A stretch of 64,000 bases of DNA from Actinomyces sp. ph3 (GCF_000308055.1 NZ_CAGY01000008.1:62001-126000), one strand, 5' to 3'. Shown: positions 42,730 through 52,438, counted from the stretch's first letter. The notes: generated by a model not told the origin, from the sequence alone. A program made the numbers and translations.

Positions 42730-44652
42730 TCAGTCATCAAGCAGCTCAGCATTCTCCAGCCAGGCTTCTTCCAACTCCTCAATTTCGGCGCGCAAATCCG
42801 TGGACTGCGTAGAAAACGATGTCATCTCATCCAAGACGGAAGGATCCGTTGCGACTTTTTCAGCGAGAAGGGCAAGCTCGGCCTCGACCTTTTCCAAACG
42901 CGTGCGAAGACTTTCAATCTTTCGTTCCAAGCGCGCGGCTTCCTTCTTCGCCGCTCGCCTGGCCGCCGAATCCGTCATCCCCGCGCTCTTCGCACTGTCA
43001 GAGGATTCCCCACCCGGTGTATTTCCAGATTGACTAGGGCGCACCGCACTTTCACCGCTAGTGGAAGCGTCCGCGCCAAAAGTGGCGCCGCCGGCCTCGC
43101 GAATGCGGAGGTACTCCTCTACCCCACCGGGAAGGGCACGCAAGCTGCCATCCCCCAGAAGCGCAACTTGGTGGTCGGTCACGCGTTCAAGCAGGTAGCG
43201 GTCGTGGCTGACGACAACCAAAGTTCCCGGGAAGGCATCCAGCAGGTCTTCCATTGCCGCCAAAGTATCCGTATCCAGATCGTTTGTCGGTTCGTCAAGA
43301 AGAAGAACATTCGGTTCAGCCATGAGCAGGCGCATGAGCTGCAGACGTCGCCGCTCACCACCGGAAATCTCTGAAATCCTGGTCCATGCACGCTCTCGAG
43401 TAAAACCCATCCTCTCGGTCATTTGCGAGGAGGAGACTTCTTTGCCGTCAACGATCACGCTGTGCGCAACCTGATCGACGGCCTCGACAACGCGCATATC
43501 CGAAAGATCATCAAGCTCGTGGGTATCCTGCGAAAGCGTGGCAACCTGAACGGTCTTCCCGCGCTTGACGCGCCCGCTGGTCGGTTCCAGATCCCCTCGA
43601 AGCAGATTGAGAATCGTCGTTTTTCCTGCACCATTCACGCCGACCACACCGACTCGCTCGCCGGGAGCGAGGCGCCACGTCACGTGGTCAAGAATGGTGC
43701 GCTGGCCACCTTCTGGAGTTGGGAAGGTGACGGTGACGTCCTCGAGGTCCAATACGTCTTTCCCGAGGCGTGCGGTCGCCATTTTCACCAGCTCGACGCT
43801 GTCCCTGGGCGGGGGAACGTCAGCAATTAGAGCTTCGGCGGCAGCGATATGGAACTTTGGCTTGGAAGTTCGCGCGGGGGCACCTCGGCGCAGCCAAGCC
43901 AATTCCTTTGTCAATAGGTTTGCGCGTTTCTTCGCAGCGACATCAGCTTGGCGAAGGCGCTCAGCCCTGGCCAGAGTGTATGCAGCGTAGGAGCCATCGT
44001 AAATTTCAACGCGGCCGGGAATCTGAGGCCGAGAGCCGCCCGGATCAATCCCCGGAACAACCTCCCAAATCGTTTCGCACACAGCGTCCAAGAACCAGCG
44101 GTCGTGGGTCACCGCAATGAGAGCGCCGCTTGCACCCGGACGAGCAAAACGCGCATTCAGATGTTGAGCAAGCCATGCGACACCTTCCACGTCTAGATGG
44201 TTCGTCGGCTCATCCAAGCAGACAACATCTGAGGGCAGTGCAAGGACTCGCGCCAGATCAACGCGACGACGTTGTCCACCAGAAAGTGTTCCAACCTGAG
44301 CATGCAGGTCGATATCAGAGAGTAAACCGGCATGGATATCGCGAATTGCGGGCTGCGAGGCCCATTCGTATTCTTCAAGTCCGGGGTGCACCGCGTCCAT
44401 CACGCGCGCGTCATCATCCAGATGATCGCCTTGCTCAAGCATGACAATGCGTAGGCCATCGCGGGTGATAATTCGGCCATCGTCAGGTTGCTGCAGGCCC
44501 GCAACCAAGCGCAGAAGCGTTGATTTTCCCGCTCCGTTGGGGCCAAGAATACCGATCCGAGAAGAGTCTTCGACGCTGATATCAACGTCCGCAAGTAGTT
44601 GGCGCGAACCGGCAAGGGCTCCCAGTGACTGCGTCCCCAGTAAGTGGGCCAC
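42730..44652 (-). CDS. ABC-F family ATPase
   Basis: A 640-residue soluble protein with two ABC domains and no membrane segments. Domain 1: GPNGAGKSTL, LSGGQRRRVDLARVL, CLDEPTNHLD. Linker with LLTKELAWLRRGAPARTSKPK. Domain 2: GVNGAGKTTI, ISGGERRRLQLMRLL, LLDEPTNDLD. A C-terminal coiled coil (about 575-635, KKEAARLERKIESLRTRLEKV) is present, as in Uup-type members. ABC-F proteins act on ribosomes, in translation regulation or antibiotic protection; which applies here is not shown. It is two bases from the ispE stop in the ksgA-ispE-ABC-F series, a common order in actinobacteria. Confidence 0.93.
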   Translation of the reverse strand: MAHLLGTQSLGALAGSRQLLADVDISVEDSSRIGILGPNGAGKSTLLRLVAGLQQPDDGRIITRDGLRIVMLEQGDHLDDDARVMDAVHPGLEEYEWASQPAIRDIHAGLLSDIDLHAQVGTLSGGQRRRVDLARVLALPSDVVCLDEPTNHLDVEGVAWLAQHLNARFARPGASGALIAVTHDRWFLDAVCETIWEVVPGIDPGGSRPQIPGRVEIYDGSYAAYTLARAERLRQADVAAKKRANLLTKELAWLRRGAPARTSKPKFHIAAAEALIADVPPPRDSVELVKMATARLGKDVLDLEDVTVTFPTPEGGQRTILDHVTWRLAPGERVGVVGVNGAGKTTILNLLRGDLEPTSGRVKRGKTVQVATLSQDTHELDDLSDMRVVEAVDQVAHSVIVDGKEVSSSQMTERMGFTRERAWTRISEISGGERRRLQLMRLLMAEPNVLLLDEPTNDLDTDTLAAMEDLLDAFPGTLVVVSHDRYLLERVTDHQVALLGDGSLRALPGGVEEYLRIREAGGATFGADASTSGESAVRPSQSGNTPGGESSDSAKSAGMTDSAARRAAKKEAARLERKIESLRTRLEKVEAELALLAEKVATDPSVLDEMTSFSTQSTDLRAEIEELEEAWLENAELLDD

Positions 44653-44654
44653 TC

Positions 44655-45626
44655 TTAGCTCTCCTCTTCTTCTACGATTGCTCCCACTGCGGGGCCAGAC
44701 GTCGGTAGGACTGCGCTGACTTCACTGCTTGTTCCAAGCGCTTCAGCGAGTTCACTGGCATGTTCCCTATCACGAGCAAGGACAGCAATGGTCGGTCCCG
44801 AGCCCGAAAGGATCGCTGCGCAGGCACCCGCATCCTTTGCGTCGTGAATCGTTGTTGCAAGTTCGGGGTACAGGTGAAGAGCCGGGGCAGTCAGGTCATT
44901 GCACAGCACTGAAGCAAGCGTGTCGGCATCTGAGCAAAGCGCATGTCTTTCCGCATCACTCAGCTGTGCTGGAACGCCGCCTTCTCGCAGCTGGTCAAGG
45001 GTTCGAAAAACCTCGGGGGTCGACAGGCCGTGGTGTGCACGCGCCATCACCCAGTAATGACACGGCCATAAGGACTGGTCCGAATCAAGCAAAGAGGTCA
45101 GGCGGTCGCCCCTCCCCTGCCCCAGAGTCATTCCACCCATGATGCATGCGGGAACGTCTGCGCCCAAGGTACGTCCGATCTGGCAGAGCTGTTCAAGCGT
45201 TAATCCCAGTCCCCACAGCTGATTGCAGGCAACCAGAGCAGCTGCGGCATCAGCGGAACCTCCGGCCATACCTCCGGCTATCGGAATGCATTTATCAACG
45301 TGAATACTCACCCCGGCAGCAGTCTGAGCCCAAGGACCGGCTGCAGCCAGTTTTTGAAGCGCACGCGCTGCTCGATATGCCAAATGGGTAGTGGGATCAA
45401 GATCCGCCATCGCAGCTGTTGCAGCCTCATCTACCGAGCCATCGGCACCGTAGGCCACCGTTTCAATGTGGATCCCGGGGGACTTTGAGGTGCGTACGGT
45501 CACGCTTTCACGAACATTTAGGCATTCAAAAACTGTCACCAGCTCGTGATATCCATCAGCATCCGGGGCGCCCGCACGAAGGATGACATTGACTTTCCCG
45601 GGTGCCGATGCACGTACCTCACGCAC
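44655..45626 (-). CDS. ispE: 4-diphosphocytidyl-2-C-methyl-D-erythritol kinase
   Basis: A 323-residue GHMP kinase of the MEP isoprenoid pathway. VRASAPGKVNVILRAG is the N-terminal substrate motif, IPIAGGMAGGSADAAAALVACN the ATP-binding glycine loop, and ILSGSGPTIAVLA the C-terminal GHMP motif. The start is taken as GTG at 45626, which overlaps the ksgA stop by 8 bases and places the conserved APGKVN six residues in. Longer in-frame extensions into ksgA have no conserved sequence. This supports the non-mevalonate pathway in this organism. Confidence 0.93.
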   Translation of the reverse strand: MREVRASAPGKVNVILRAGAPDADGYHELVTVFECLNVRESVTVRTSKSPGIHIETVAYGADGSVDEAATAAMADLDPTTHLAYRAARALQKLAAAGPWAQTAAGVSIHVDKCIPIAGGMAGGSADAAAALVACNQLWGLGLTLEQLCQIGRTLGADVPACIMGGMTLGQGRGDRLTSLLDSDQSLWPCHYWVMARAHHGLSTPEVFRTLDQLREGGVPAQLSDAERHALCSDADTLASVLCNDLTAPALHLYPELATTIHDAKDAGACAAILSGSGPTIAVLARDREHASELAEALGTSSEVSAVLPTSGPAVGAIVEEEES

Positions 45627-46665
45627 GGGGCTGCTCCACCCCGCCTTGCTCGCTTTCTTGCGGTGCACCTCCCAGGTCACCAGCAGCGCGGCGCTCCTTC
45701 GCGTAACGATCCTGCTCGGGAAGATGAATCTTGCCCTCAGCGCGCATTTCAAGCAAAACTGAACCGAGACGCACGTAATCGTCAATCCCCAGCTTTTCGC
45801 CTCGGATCGAGGAATCTACCCCAGCGCGATCGCACAGCTCCTGCGCGGCCTCGGCGCTGCCCGCCCAATTCTTCAAAGCGGCGCGCAGAGTCTTCCGGCG
45901 CTGAGAAAATGCCGTATCGCAGACCTCGAAAGTCGCAAGACGCAAGGAGGTATCCCCGCGCGGGGTCTTTGAGCGCTGAAGCTCCACCAGTGCGGAATCT
46001 ACGTTGGGAACAGGCCAGAACACCGAGCGTCCAATGGTTCCCGCGCGAGTTGTGGTACCGTACCACGCGGCCTTTACCGAAGGAACCCCGTAGGTACGCG
46101 AACCCGGCTGAGCAGCCAGGCGATCGGCAACCTCGGCCTGAACCATTACTAATGCCGACTCCAAGGAAGGGAAGGACTCCAGCATGGAAAGCAGCAGAGG
46201 AACCGCAACATTGTAGGGAAGATTCGCAACCAAGTGCGTTGGCGCCGGCCAATCATCCTCAAAGTCCTCGAGGCCATTAATCTGAACGGCATCGCGGTTG
46301 ATCACGTGGAGGCGCTCCGCGGCCTCGGGCATTCGCTGTGCAACGGTCACCGGAAGCGCACGGGCAAGCACCGGATCGATCTCAATGGCGCGTACCTGCG
46401 CCCCAGCCTCAAGAAGTCCAAGGGTCAGCGAACCCAGCCCGGGCCCGACCTCAATGACTTGCGTTCCTTCACCAATTCCCGCGTCGCGCACGATGCGTCG
46501 AACAGTACCGGCATCATGAACAAAGTTCTGGCCAAGGGTCTTAGTTGGGCGCACCCCCAGTGCCTGGCAGATCGCATGCACTTCAATAGGGCCAAGCAGC
46601 CCGCTCTCGCTGGGCTGGGCATCACTGGGCACATTCGGCGTGGAATATCGACGGGGAGAAGTCAC
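45619..46665 (-). CDS. rsmA: 16S rRNA (A1518/A1519) dimethyltransferase
   Basis: A 348-residue KsgA/RsmA methyltransferase. VRPTKTLGQNFVHD, VIEVGPGLGSLTLGLLE (SAM motif I), AIEIDPVLARAL, HLVANLPYNVAVPLL (NLPY catalytic motif) and VPNVDSALVEL are present. It dimethylates two adenines in the 3' hairpin of 16S rRNA; loss gives kasugamycin resistance. Compared with E. coli KsgA the C-terminus has an extra charged tail of about 40 residues. The start is a GTG at 46665 with AGGATGGGAGC before it. Next to ispE, as in most actinobacteria, and 18 bases after the upstream wall hydrolase gene. Confidence 0.95.
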   Translation of the reverse strand: MTSPRRYSTPNVPSDAQPSESGLLGPIEVHAICQALGVRPTKTLGQNFVHDAGTVRRIVRDAGIGEGTQVIEVGPGLGSLTLGLLEAGAQVRAIEIDPVLARALPVTVAQRMPEAAERLHVINRDAVQINGLEDFEDDWPAPTHLVANLPYNVAVPLLLSMLESFPSLESALVMVQAEVADRLAAQPGSRTYGVPSVKAAWYGTTTRAGTIGRSVFWPVPNVDSALVELQRSKTPRGDTSLRLATFEVCDTAFSQRRKTLRAALKNWAGSAEAAQELCDRAGVDSSIRGEKLGIDDYVRLGSVLLEMRAEGKIHLPEQDRYAKERRAAGDLGGAPQESEQGGVEQPRA

Positions 46666-46682
46666 GCTCCCATCCTAAAGGA

Positions 46683-48044
46683 TCAGTACCATCCAACGGA
46701 GTTTGAATGCCCCAGAGCAGAGCACGGTGTCCCATAGCGTCCGGCGATGTACCCCAAGCCCCACTTGATCTGCGTGACCGGGTTGGTTTGCCAATCCGAA
46801 CCCGCCGAAGCCATCTTGCTTCCCGGCAGTGCCTGCGGAATGCCGTAGGCGCCGGAAGAGGAGTTCTTCGCGTAGGGGTTCCAGTGGGACTCACGGTTCC
46901 ACAGCGCAACCAAGCATTGGAATTCGGAGTCTCCCCATCCGCGAGCGCTCACCAGGGGTTTAGCCAAAGAACGAGGATCCTCACCCGAATAGGTCAAGGG
47001 GATATCGGCCGCGACCATCGCTTGGGCAACTTCAGCTGAGTTTCCACCCGCTGCGGTAATCTCCGCGGCCGTCGAGAGTGTTCCGAGCTTCGCGCGGTAA
47101 CGGATTGATTTCGTTCCGTCGGCTTCGGTCTTTTCTTCCAACGTTGCCTTGGGGTCCAGACCGGCTTCAATCAGCGCCTTGGGAGTGACTTCCTTAGTTC
47201 CGACCGAACGAATCTGCGCGGTAGGTTCGCGAGTGACCTTTGAATTCAGTGGTGCAGCATATGCTTCCCCACCGTCAACGTTTTCACTCCAGGTCAGTTC
47301 CTCAGATTCTCCTTCAACGCCCTTGGTGGTGACTTGTTCTTCACCAACGAAAAGCTGGTCGGAATCTTGACGGTGTTCCTCGAAAGGAATCGGCACCTTT
47401 CGCGGTGCAAGCGCACGCGAAACCCGATGAATATCGATAGTCAGGCCGTCAGCGTTCTTAACCTCGACACGGTCCAGGGGGCCCAGGTTGATTTTTTCTT
47501 TATTCAAGATGGCCCGGGTATCCATGCCTTCACGCGCGGTGACCTGACGCGAGCTTCCGTCGACGTTAATGGTGACGGTACGCGTCTGGGTGACCAGAGG
47601 AGTCAGGCTGGAACGCGAATAGGAACGGTCAACGGCAAGAACGGCTTTTGTCGAATCTGCTCCAAGGCCTGAGAGCACACCTTCGGCTGAAGGCGCGGTC
47701 GACCACAGGGTTGTTCGGTCTCCGTTAATGGTCAGAGTATAGGGCTTCGCTGTGCGCACTACGATCGTCTGTCCGTTTGCAACGTATTGCGAGGCGGCGG
47801 GCTGAACTTGGTCGTGTTCACCCAGCTCAATATCCGCTTGACTTAAGACACCTGAAACAGTGTGCGACCAAGTAGAAACCGGGTAGACGATGCCATCAAC
47901 TTCAAGGTTGACGGTGGAATGCGCACGGGCAATACCCACTCCCGCGACCATAAACATGGCCAGACTGGCTGCGCCAGCACCTGCTAGGACGCGACGTTTC
48001 GTCGGCGCCCATGAAGCGGTGCGGCTATGGCGAGCTGCGTTCAC
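46683..48044 (-). CDS. DUF348/G5 protein with a lysozyme-like muralytic domain
   Basis: A 453-residue secreted protein: charged N-terminus, signal or anchor segment (about 20-40, AGAASLAMFMVAGVG), three DUF348 repeats (about 43-215, LEVDGIVYPVSTWSHTVSGVL first), a G5 domain (about 230-310, GEEQVTTKGVEG) and a C-terminal lysozyme-fold domain (about 375-453) beginning with a QCLVALWNRESHWNPYAKNS motif, in which Glu is the likely catalytic residue. It resembles Rpf-like proteins but with a soluble lytic transglycosylase-type rather than an Rpf-type catalytic domain. The GTG at 48044 overlaps the preceding stop in a GTGA arrangement. Confidence 0.88.
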   Translation of the reverse strand: MNAARHSRTASWAPTKRRVLAGAGAASLAMFMVAGVGIARAHSTVNLEVDGIVYPVSTWSHTVSGVLSQADIELGEHDQVQPAASQYVANGQTIVVRTAKPYTLTINGDRTTLWSTAPSAEGVLSGLGADSTKAVLAVDRSYSRSSLTPLVTQTRTVTINVDGSSRQVTAREGMDTRAILNKEKINLGPLDRVEVKNADGLTIDIHRVSRALAPRKVPIPFEEHRQDSDQLFVGEEQVTTKGVEGESEELTWSENVDGGEAYAAPLNSKVTREPTAQIRSVGTKEVTPKALIEAGLDPKATLEEKTEADGTKSIRYRAKLGTLSTAAEITAAGGNSAEVAQAMVAADIPLTYSGEDPRSLAKPLVSARGWGDSEFQCLVALWNRESHWNPYAKNSSSGAYGIPQALPGSKMASAGSDWQTNPVTQIKWGLGYIAGRYGTPCSALGHSNSVGWY

Positions 48045-49165
48045 AGAAGTCCTAGTGCTCGAGCGCACGCGGGCCACTGGCCCCATCCGGAACGGGCCTG
48101 GAGCGCCTGTGCACGTTGGGTCTGTTCTGCTGCCGAGGCCTCGGAGGGCAGTCCGGTGCCGCCCATTGCGCGCCACGTAGAAGCAGAGAATTGGTAGAGG
48201 CCATAGTAGCCGTTACCGGTATTCGTTGCGGGGTTGCCGCCCGATTCACAGCGGGCCAGGGCTGCCCAGACTCCATCTCCGCTCACCGTTGCCGATGCTG
48301 ACGAGGCCGAGGATCCTGAGTTCGAAGAAGAGCTTGCTGAAGTGGTTTCCTTGGTGCCGACCTTGACAATTTGCTTGACCGGTTCGGTACGGTTTTCGCC
48401 CAGCATCTGGCTCACGACCTCTTGGCCATCACGACGCTCGACGTAGAAGCTGCGCTTGATGGAGCCGTCGGAGCCTTCCTGAACAACGCGCTTGGTTCCC
48501 TTGGCCAGGCTGGAGTCTTCTTGTTCCTCTACTTCCTTGGCCAAAGTTTCTTCGCGTTCTTCAGTGCCACGTTGAACTCGGGTGACCTTGAGGAATACGC
48601 CTTGGTCATCACTTGAGAAGGTCACGCGGTCAAGGGGTGAAACCTGAACCCCTGCCTGCTGGAGCAGGTCCGAGGCATGGGTGCCTTCGCGCGCGTCAAC
48701 GGTGTGGGTTTGCCCATCAGCAATGACGCGGATATTCCCGGTTGCCGTAAGTGCGGGAAGGGTTGCACGAGAGGTCGAGCGGTCAGCAGCGATCACCGCG
48801 CCGGTGGTGCCGACCTGGCTCATGAGGTTGTTGATATCCGTAGCGGTGGACCACGTGGGGGTTGAAACACCGTTGATATCGACCAGGTAGCGCTGCGCGC
48901 GACGCACGACGACGGTTTGACCATTCGTCACGCCTTCTTGGAGGGAGGGCGCAACCAGATCATGGGGAGAAACTTCTACACCCGCAGTTGACAGAACATC
49001 AGAGACCTTACCCATGAATCCCGATACGGGGATGGAGACACCATCGACTTCCAGGGTGACATCTCTAAATGACGTGGCTACCGATGTCCCGGCGATACCG
49101 GTGACGGCAAATGCTGCAACTGCAGCGCTGGCAATGACTGCCTTGCGCGAGGGGTGGAAATTCAC
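48041..49165 (-). CDS. Resuscitation-promoting factor (Rpf, RpfB-like)
   Basis: A 374-residue secreted muralytic enzyme with signal peptide (about 1-30), three DUF348 repeats (about 35-190), a G5 domain (about 200-275), a Ser-rich linker and a C-terminal Rpf domain (about 297-374): GVWAALARCESGGNPATNTGNGYYGLYQFSASTW split as WAALARCESGGN with the catalytic Glu and YYGLYQFSASTWRAMGG. RpfB-type proteins cleave peptidoglycan and support growth and exit from dormancy. The start is GTG at 49165 with GGAG five bases before. It is translationally coupled to the next, related protein. The 284 bases upstream are AT-rich and must contain divergent promoters. Confidence 0.92.
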   Translation of the reverse strand: MNFHPSRKAVIASAAVAAFAVTGIAGTSVATSFRDVTLEVDGVSIPVSGFMGKVSDVLSTAGVEVSPHDLVAPSLQEGVTNGQTVVVRRAQRYLVDINGVSTPTWSTATDINNLMSQVGTTGAVIAADRSTSRATLPALTATGNIRVIADGQTHTVDAREGTHASDLLQQAGVQVSPLDRVTFSSDDQGVFLKVTRVQRGTEEREETLAKEVEEQEDSSLAKGTKRVVQEGSDGSIKRSFYVERRDGQEVVSQMLGENRTEPVKQIVKVGTKETTSASSSSNSGSSASSASATVSGDGVWAALARCESGGNPATNTGNGYYGLYQFSASTWRAMGGTGLPSEASAAEQTQRAQALQARSGWGQWPACARALGLL

Positions 49166-49449
49166 GTAACTCCAGACTTCGTAGGATTCGCCCTGGCAGC
49201 TTCATAGAAGCGCAACTCGCATGCGAGCCTGCGGCGAACGAACAGTTCACACGCTACAGGGTTTCAAAGAGACCAAGCGAGTGTTAGTGATAGGGACCAT
49301 AAACATTTACATCATTAACCACATTCGTCACATATGTAACAGGAATCCAACTTCGTGACATGAGAGATTGATTGCTCAAATTGGCGTTTATTCAGTGAGG
49401 AACATTAGGATAAGGGCAGATTTCAACCGCTGCGATGAAGGGATCGTGA

Positions 49450-50247
49450 ATGATGATGTCACGTCACCGCGGGATTTGGGCGTTCGCTACATGTGCTCTC
49501 TTGGGAGTATCCATGGCAGCTTGTGGATCCGGATCCACAACGGGCGACGGCTCAGAGCCGAGCTTCGAGAAGACCGTCTTCTTTAGTACCGCACCAAATG
49601 ACGGACTGCGTGACCTCAGCTCCGTCTCCCCTCAGCCCGAAGGCAAGGAAACTTTCAGCGCAGAGGACTCAAAGCTTTACCTCGGCAGCTACTCAGTGCG
49701 TTTTGATGGCACATCAAAATCCGTCATGGCCTACACCGACCAAGGCTCATTCCAGTTCACTCTCTTAGGCGCATCGAAACTTCCCCAAACGACCAATGAT
49801 GGAAAGTCAATCATCAAGATCGACTACAAGTTTGAGAACCATGCAACTGGCGCAAAGGAATCGCCCGATAACGCGCTGCGCTGGGTTTTCTACGCAAGCA
49901 CATCACCGCTTCCCGGAACTGATGAGGCGAAGGCACTCCTAGCCGGTTCAGGCAAACAGAATGATGTCCCGATTTTTAAGCTTTCCGATGTGGATGCGCA
50001 GCTATTGAAGGCCCCCGATACCAGCCAATTTACCTCCGATGACCCGCAGGTGAAGGACGCTCAAGAACCCCAGGGATACAACGGTTTCCAGCCTGAGAAT
50101 AAGAAGAAGACCTACTCTTCCCTTTTCGTCGCACAGGGAGATCCGAACTCGACCAAGTTCTCCTTAGCGATGTGCACAAACGGTAAGGGACTCACCCCGG
50201 ATATCTACTGCCAGACCGTCCAACCTCTGGAGGCAACGATCAAATGA
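49450..50247 (+). CDS. DUF5067-type lipoprotein
   Basis: A 265-residue lipoprotein with lipobox SMAAC (C25). The mature region includes LGSYSVRFDGTSKSVMAYTDQGS and IIKIDYKFENHATGAKESPDN, which resembles DUF5067, an immunoglobulin-like fold found in surface lipoproteins of Firmicutes and Actinobacteria, with unknown function. GAAGGGATC precedes three consecutive ATG codons (49450, 49453, 49456), any of which could be the start. Its stop overlaps the next gene's ATG (ATGA), so the lipoprotein and the secreted transglutaminase-like protein are made together. Confidence 0.75.
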   Translation: MMMSRHRGIWAFATCALLGVSMAACGSGSTTGDGSEPSFEKTVFFSTAPNDGLRDLSSVSPQPEGKETFSAEDSKLYLGSYSVRFDGTSKSVMAYTDQGSFQFTLLGASKLPQTTNDGKSIIKIDYKFENHATGAKESPDNALRWVFYASTSPLPGTDEAKALLAGSGKQNDVPIFKLSDVDAQLLKAPDTSQFTSDDPQVKDAQEPQGYNGFQPENKKKTYSSLFVAQGDPNSTKFSLAMCTNGKGLTPDIYCQTVQPLEATIK

Positions 50248-52382
50248 CCTTCTCACGCTTTTTCACACGCACCATTGCGGCCTTGAGCATTGTCACTCTT
50301 GCCTCTTTTGCACTCCCCTCCGCAGCTCGCGCTGACGATTCCGTCAATCAACTCAAGAAGAATGACCCCACCGCATTCGAATGGCTCGAAGGCGTGCAGG
50401 AAGTCAATCAGGGCGACAAACTCGTCATCCCCACCAAGGTCAAGCTCGCCGATTTTGAAAAGCGACAGTCGGATGAGGCCGATAGTAAAGGTTCAAGGTT
50501 CGCAACCCCATTCGCGGTCTATTCCGACGCGGCATTGGATGTGGATCTAGGGTTTGAGCTCGGCACGTACGGAGCTTATGAAGGTATTTCAATCGCACCT
50601 TCGTGGATCACTCTGCGGTCGCGGTCACACGCAAGCGCCCTTGCAGACATCACTGGCTCTTCAGGTTGGGGTTTGCTCCCCATGTACTACCTTGTTCAAT
50701 ACAACGACTTGCAAACCGGCAAGCTTCTTGAACACCCGATTGTTCGCCGCATTCGCGTCAGCGATAAGGGCTTCCTTCCCCGCCCGCAAAACATCTCGGT
50801 GGACGAGGAAGACAACGGTACTTTCAGCATATCTTGGGACCCGGTTGAGGGTGCTGACTCCTACTACGTCGTCTTTCTTAATTCCACCGATAAGGACGGA
50901 AAGACTAGGCTCAACCCAAAGCTTGTTGCATCAACAAATCAGACCTCGTGGAATTCTGATCAACGAGCTGATGACGAACCCCAACGAGATTGGACTCTGA
51001 ACGCCGCACTGGATTCATACCTGATCGTCCAGGAAGATTCCAAAGGCAGCTCAAAAGAAGGCTGGCTGACAGACGAGGAGCTTGACCGCATCCTCAACAG
51101 CAAGGGAACCCAAGTTTCAGTAATTGCGAAGAAGAACACGAAGATCTCGAAGATGTCCGATTTTATCGACATCGCAAATACCCTTGGAAATACACCTATT
51201 CAAATTGCCTCCAACGCACAGCGGCAGCTCGGTCTGGATCGCTGGCAATTCGATAATTTAAGTGAGCTTCCCGCTCAAATCCCCATGACGATGGCCGATG
51301 GGCACACTCGTATGCAGACTTTGATTGTCGATCCCGAAAAGAGCTGGGTTGAGAGCTCAAACCCGAAGACGGTCGAGCATCCTCAAGCAAAACTCCACGT
51401 CGTCTACCACATCGGAAAGACTCGCTATACCAGCTCCTACGTTGTCAATAACTTCGATCCTTCGACCTACACCGAGGATCTTCAGAAGATGAAGAAGGAT
51501 CAGGAAGAGGTAAATACCGGTTACTTTGCGCCCAATCTGACCTACACCAAGGAAGTCCCGACGAAGGAATCCAAGGACAATGTGGCGCGCACCTTCCCAG
51601 ATACCCCCGTGCAGGTGCTGGGGACAACGCCGCTGTCAAAGTACATCGCTGCGAACTTGATGATGGGATACACAAATATCGACCTTTCACAGTTCCCAGA
51701 AGCAGAATCTGGCTCACGACTTAAAGAGGCATTGTACGAGGCAAAAGATCAAAACGGTCTGGTTCCCTTCATTATTGGCCAAAAATACTCGCCGACCGAC
51801 AAGATTCTTCATGTCACTTTGGGAACTGAGGGCGCAACCGATCAGCATCTTGCACCCAAGGATTATTCGGGCCAGATCAATAGCAAGGCCGACCAAGTGG
51901 TCGCAGAGATCATCAAGCCCGGAATGGATGAGGAAACCAAGGTCCGAACCATTAACTCCTGGATGATTAACCATGCGACCTACAACTATGACGGGTTGGA
52001 AGGAAGCCATAAAGTCTGGCAGAAGACAGGCACTCTGACGCCTGAATACACCCCTGACCACGATTCGGGCGGTATTTTCTTCAAGGGAACAACCGTCTGC
52101 GAAGGCTACGCAAACGTCTTCCAGCTCCTGGCGACGAAGTCGGGTCTCAGTTCGGTTGTTGTGACCGGCGATGTCACTCGAACGAATGGCGCTAAAGTTG
52201 GACACGCATGGAACCAGGTGAAAGTTAACGGAACCTGGAAGACCGTTGACGTCACATGGAATGACGGTGGCGATTCCGGCGACCCCGCGGTTGAGACAAA
52301 GTACCTGATGATCCCGAATAACGATCCGCTTCTGACCAGGAACCGCGTTTGGAGGGATCCTGCACTGAAGAAGATCCTCTAA
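50244..52382 (+). CDS. Secreted transglutaminase-like domain protein
   Basis: A 712-residue secreted protein: signal peptide (about 1-30, LASFALPSAARADD), a long N-terminal region with a fibronectin-III-like stretch (about 170-250, PQNISVDEEDNGTFSISWDPV), and a C-terminal transglutaminase-like domain (about 560-700). The catalytic triad is visible: C619 in TTVCEGYA, H654 in GHAWNQV and D669 in TVDVTWND. Bacterial proteins of this kind are usually cysteine proteases or peptide cross-linkers acting at the envelope. No wall anchor is seen. Coupled by ATGA to the preceding lipoprotein, followed by a strong terminator. Confidence 0.88.
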   Translation: MTFSRFFTRTIAALSIVTLASFALPSAARADDSVNQLKKNDPTAFEWLEGVQEVNQGDKLVIPTKVKLADFEKRQSDEADSKGSRFATPFAVYSDAALDVDLGFELGTYGAYEGISIAPSWITLRSRSHASALADITGSSGWGLLPMYYLVQYNDLQTGKLLEHPIVRRIRVSDKGFLPRPQNISVDEEDNGTFSISWDPVEGADSYYVVFLNSTDKDGKTRLNPKLVASTNQTSWNSDQRADDEPQRDWTLNAALDSYLIVQEDSKGSSKEGWLTDEELDRILNSKGTQVSVIAKKNTKISKMSDFIDIANTLGNTPIQIASNAQRQLGLDRWQFDNLSELPAQIPMTMADGHTRMQTLIVDPEKSWVESSNPKTVEHPQAKLHVVYHIGKTRYTSSYVVNNFDPSTYTEDLQKMKKDQEEVNTGYFAPNLTYTKEVPTKESKDNVARTFPDTPVQVLGTTPLSKYIAANLMMGYTNIDLSQFPEAESGSRLKEALYEAKDQNGLVPFIIGQKYSPTDKILHVTLGTEGATDQHLAPKDYSGQINSKADQVVAEIIKPGMDEETKVRTINSWMINHATYNYDGLEGSHKVWQKTGTLTPEYTPDHDSGGIFFKGTTVCEGYANVFQLLATKSGLSSVVVTGDVTRTNGAKVGHAWNQVKVNGTWKTVDVTWNDGGDSGDPAVETKYLMIPNNDPLLTRNRVWRDPALKKIL

Positions 52383-52402
52383 GGAGATTCGGCCCATACA
52401 TG

Positions 52403-52438
52403 AGTGGTGGGGCCTCCCGACAGGGAGGCCCCACCACT
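52403..52438. terminator. Intrinsic terminator after the transglutaminase gene
   Basis: A 16-bp perfect stem (AGTGGTGGGGCCTCCC) with loop GACA, between convergent transcription units. Confidence 0.9.

Noticed and set aside
49166-49300. A c-di-AMP (ydaO/yuaA) riboswitch before the rpf gene, as in many actinobacteria
   Set aside because: I looked for the conserved GGGAACCA-like and GGGGTGAA-type segments on the minus strand and could not align them. A covariance-model search would settle it.
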